A stretch of 64,000 nucleotides of DNA from Noviherbaspirillum soli (GTDB lineage: Bacteria; Pseudomonadota; Gammaproteobacteria; Burkholderiales; Burkholderiaceae_D), in assembly GCF_015352955.1 (NCBI RefSeq), contig NZ_JACYOX010000013.1:61461-125460 (forward strand). The letters run 5' to 3'. The position numbers and the translations under genes are program-made. Within the stretch, counting starts at the first letter, position 1, and every line of letters begins with the position of its first letter. Shown here one piece after another: positions 62,080 through 64,000 of the stretch. Below the pieces are notes generated by a model. That model ran no database searches. It was not told the origin of the DNA and saw only the letters and a program-made list of their open reading frames with translations.

Positions 62080-62775
62080 TCCAAGAACTTGATCAAGACA
62101 CAATGATCACTTGCCTACGTTGCTAGCGCCGGTACGCGTTGCGGTCGACGCTGTGTCCCTGAAACAGGCTTTGCCAGGTGCAGACGGCACGAACCAAGTT
62201 TCAGAATAATCATGAGCGATTCACTAAAACGTTTTCAAGACCATATGATGACCGCAGCTTATCAGTGACCAAGCTGTTGCGATGTAACTGTTAGGCTTGT
62301 CTAGCAAGCCGCGTTACGAATAATGAGGGGTAACCGCCCAACGGCATAACGCTGGCGAAAATGCTTACGCTCAGCGGCAATGATGGATTTCAATCAGCCA
62401 AGGCCTGACAGGCCTTCGGCAGCAACACGCTGCTTCTCTATCCATAGAACGATCCGAATCGACAACCGATTCTTGCTATCGACGCATATACCTGTTGATG
62501 CCGTTTTTAAAAGGGCCTGGACACGAAGCCGTCGGTTCAACGAACTTCTCGAAGGGCTGCAGTACAGCGGAAAGCGGTCATCACTTGGATGGAAGATGTC
62601 AAAACGTTAGAGGTACCACCACCATTACGACAGCCAGCCACGTCTTGTCCTACTGAAGTCTGGCAGTGCGCATAATGGGGCTTTTTAAATTCTGTTGCTC
62701 CGCCCCGTATCCGCGCAAACCGTATGTGTCCCACCTGCGTATAATTCCACTCAGAAATAAATGTGGGCAGAAGCA
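62080..62775. other. Non-coding flank and upstream part of duplicate copy B
   Basis: No gene was seen at 62080-62514. From about 62515 the sequence is the inverted counterpart of 42187 downwards. Confidence 0.5.
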
Positions 62776-62985
62776 ATGTGCAATGAAGAAGTATCCTGGA
62801 ACCTTGAAGCCTCACTCGAAGGGCTCAAACAGATCATTCAAGCCACGAAAGTTCACGTCCAGAATCTGGAACACGAATGCGACTTGCTTGCTGCTGGCTA
62901 TCGTGCGGCGGTAGAGAAATGCGATGCATTGGAAGCCAGCACAAGAGGCCTGGCAACGCAGAACCGATCACAACAGTCGGATTAG
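62776..62985 (+). CDS. Small coiled-coil-like protein of the duplicated pair, copy B
   Basis: The 69-residue product is similar to that at 41724-41927 (N-L-E-A-S-L-E-G-L-K-Q-I-I, G-Y-R-A-A-V-E-K-C-D). The start at 62776 is set by alignment with copy A. Retention of both reading frames in two diverged copies argues for selection. Confidence 0.6.
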   Translation: MCNEEVSWNLEASLEGLKQIIQATKVHVQNLEHECDLLAAGYRAAVEKCDALEASTRGLATQNRSQQSD

Positions 62986-62990
62986 CATCC

Positions 62991-63185
62991 ATGCGCCGCT
63001 ATATCCTTTTGCAATACATGCATGGTCAAAAGGCAGATGATCCATCAAGTATGGCCGGCACATTTGACGATCTCCAAGAAGCACAAGGTGCAGCAGGAGA
63101 AAGATTGCACGACATCAATGAGATCATCGACACCGATAATTGGACCCTCGTGTGGCGCTTCAGTAAGTACGGCACGAACTTTTAA
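62991..63185 (+). CDS. Small protein of the duplicated gene pair, copy B
   Basis: The 64-residue product is nearly collinear with copy A (M-R-R-Y-I-L-L-Q-Y-M-H-G-Q-K-A-D-D-P identical, then M-A-G-T-F-D-D-L). It starts 5 bases after its upstream partner, so the two genes are probably one transcript. No domain is recognised. Confidence 0.6.
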   Translation: MRRYILLQYMHGQKADDPSSMAGTFDDLQEAQGAAGERLHDINEIIDTDNWTLVWRFSKYGTNF

Positions 63186-63282
63186 AAAATTGATATATGT
63201 GCAACTTCTTACTTTGCAATGTGCCTTTCTTTTCAGAAAGCTACTATTTGTACAACCAAATTTGTAGGCTTGATGTTAAACA

Positions 63283-64000
63283 GCCGAGCTATAGTCAGAA
63301 GTGGTGTACGGGCTGATGCCTGAAGGCGGGAGGAAGGCGGTGGAAGTTTTTGTTGGAGAATTTGATTGTCTAGGCCAAATCAACCAACAGAGGAAACTCC
63401 CACCATGCGCAAGGATAAGCAAGACGTAGCCATTGGTCCACCGGAAATTGGCATATCGCTGGACGAACTGGTGCGTCGCGGCGCCCGGCAAGTCATCCAG
63501 CAAGTGATTGAACTGGAGCTGGCGGCACTGCTGGAGCAGTACGCTAACGTGCGAACCCTGTCAGGCAAGCGAGCCGTTGTGCGCAATGGCTATCTGCCCG
63601 AGCGCGACGTGCTCACGGCAGCCGGGCCGGTGTCGGTCAGGGTACCGAAGGTACGCGACCGCTCGGGGGCGGGCGTAAAGTTCCATTCGTCGGTAGTGCT
63701 TCCCTATATCAGGAAGTCGCCGCGTGTATCGGCAGCACTGCCCTGGCTGTACCTCAAGGGCATTTCGACGGGCGACATGAGCGAAGCGCTGTCGGTGCTG
63801 TTGGGCGAGGAAGCCAGGGGCCTGTCGGCCACGTGGTCAGCCGCCTCAAAGCGCAGTGGTCGGACGAATGGCAGCAGTGGGACCGGCGGGACCTGAGCGC
63901 TGCCCGCTATGTGTACTGGTGGGCCGACGGCATCCATACCGGCGTGCGGAGCGAAGGCGGCGATGGGCAATGCCTGCTGGTGATTGTGGGCGTCACACCG
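63283..64000 (+). mobile_element. IS256-family element, left part (continues beyond the window)
   Basis: The region starts upstream of the IS256 transposase gene and runs off the right edge. The left end is approximate (near 63283), as the right terminal repeat is not in view. Confidence 0.5.
63405..64000 (+). pseudogene. IS256-family transposase, frameshifted and partial
   Basis: The frame starts at ATG 63405 (M-R-K-D-K-Q-D-V-A-I-G). It carries the IS256 N-terminal region (V-R-N-G-Y-L-P-E-R-D, V-S-V-R-V-P-K-V-R-D-R-S). After L-G-E-E-A-R-G-L-S-A the first frame turns abnormal and stops at 63896. The next frame resumes with V-V-S-R-L-K-A-Q-W and the catalytic W-A-D-G-I-H and is open to the window edge. 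Adding one base near 63831 would restore it, so this is either a one-base deletion or a sequence error. Confidence 0.85.

Larger units (their letters stand above)
62515..63185 (+). repeat. Inverted duplicate unit, copy B
   Basis: This segment is the reverse-oriented copy of 41518-42187, including the two small genes. Outside 62515, a short stretch around CGGCATCAA matches the left end of the IS1111 element, suggesting that a remnant of the IS end is also present here. Confidence 0.75.

Overview
The window looks like part of a large conjugative plasmid or integrative conjugative element from a beta-proteobacterium, most likely Burkholderiales (Oxalobacteraceae-like). The reasons are the GC-rich backbone, a PEP-CTERM protein, H-NS-type and SWIB proteins, and insertion sequences of types common in that group. 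No rRNA, tRNA or core chromosomal operon was recognised.

Backbone (about 1.7-28.5 kb). A leftward transfer operon encodes a small secreted protein and a TraN-type mating-pair stabilisation protein carried on two overlapping reading frames. Rightward genes follow: a YdjM-like membrane hydrolase, an M50-like membrane peptidase, a glycine-zipper protein and a RecG-like helicase. After three AT-rich orphan genes comes a maintenance module of a CobT-like von Willebrand protein, a MoxR/CobS-like AAA+ ATPase and a DUF3150 protein, with a hipBA toxin-antitoxin locus and a PEP-CTERM gene set into it. A regulator then faces a DNA-processing operon (OB-fold-like protein, small Cys protein, topoisomerase III, and a 900-residue HD-domain membrane protein resembling MobH relaxases). 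RecG, TopB, the HD protein, TraN and the CobS/CobT/DUF3150 set together resemble the SXT/IncA/C class of mobile elements.

Accessory region (about 29-64 kb). This is a mosaic of insertion sequences and cargo. It holds an IS91 element with its own tyrosine recombinase, two hybrid histidine kinases and an EAL protein. An IS110/IS1111 element sits beside an IS1182 element, followed by an SGNH hydrolase. An AT-rich defence island contains a TumE-TumA toxin-antitoxin pair and a three-gene operon matching Detocs (histidine kinase, lone receiver, receiver-nucleosidase), and it ends at an IS30 element. Next come a TM2 protein, an operon of an unknown protein with a DUF2384 protein and an Hfq paralogue, an H-NS-like protein divergent from a SWIB protein, an MFS exporter, and a frameshifted IS256 transposase cut by the window edge. 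A small gene pair occurs twice in opposite orientation, at about 41.5-42.2 kb and 62.5-63.2 kb, and brackets 20 kb of cargo.

The strongest biological signal is the Detocs operon at 49,008-54,131. Detocs is a described defence type, so the novelty would lie in this large, divergent sensor. Four coding sequences carry apparent single-base indels, three of them in homopolymers, so sequence error should be excluded before calling them pseudogenes.
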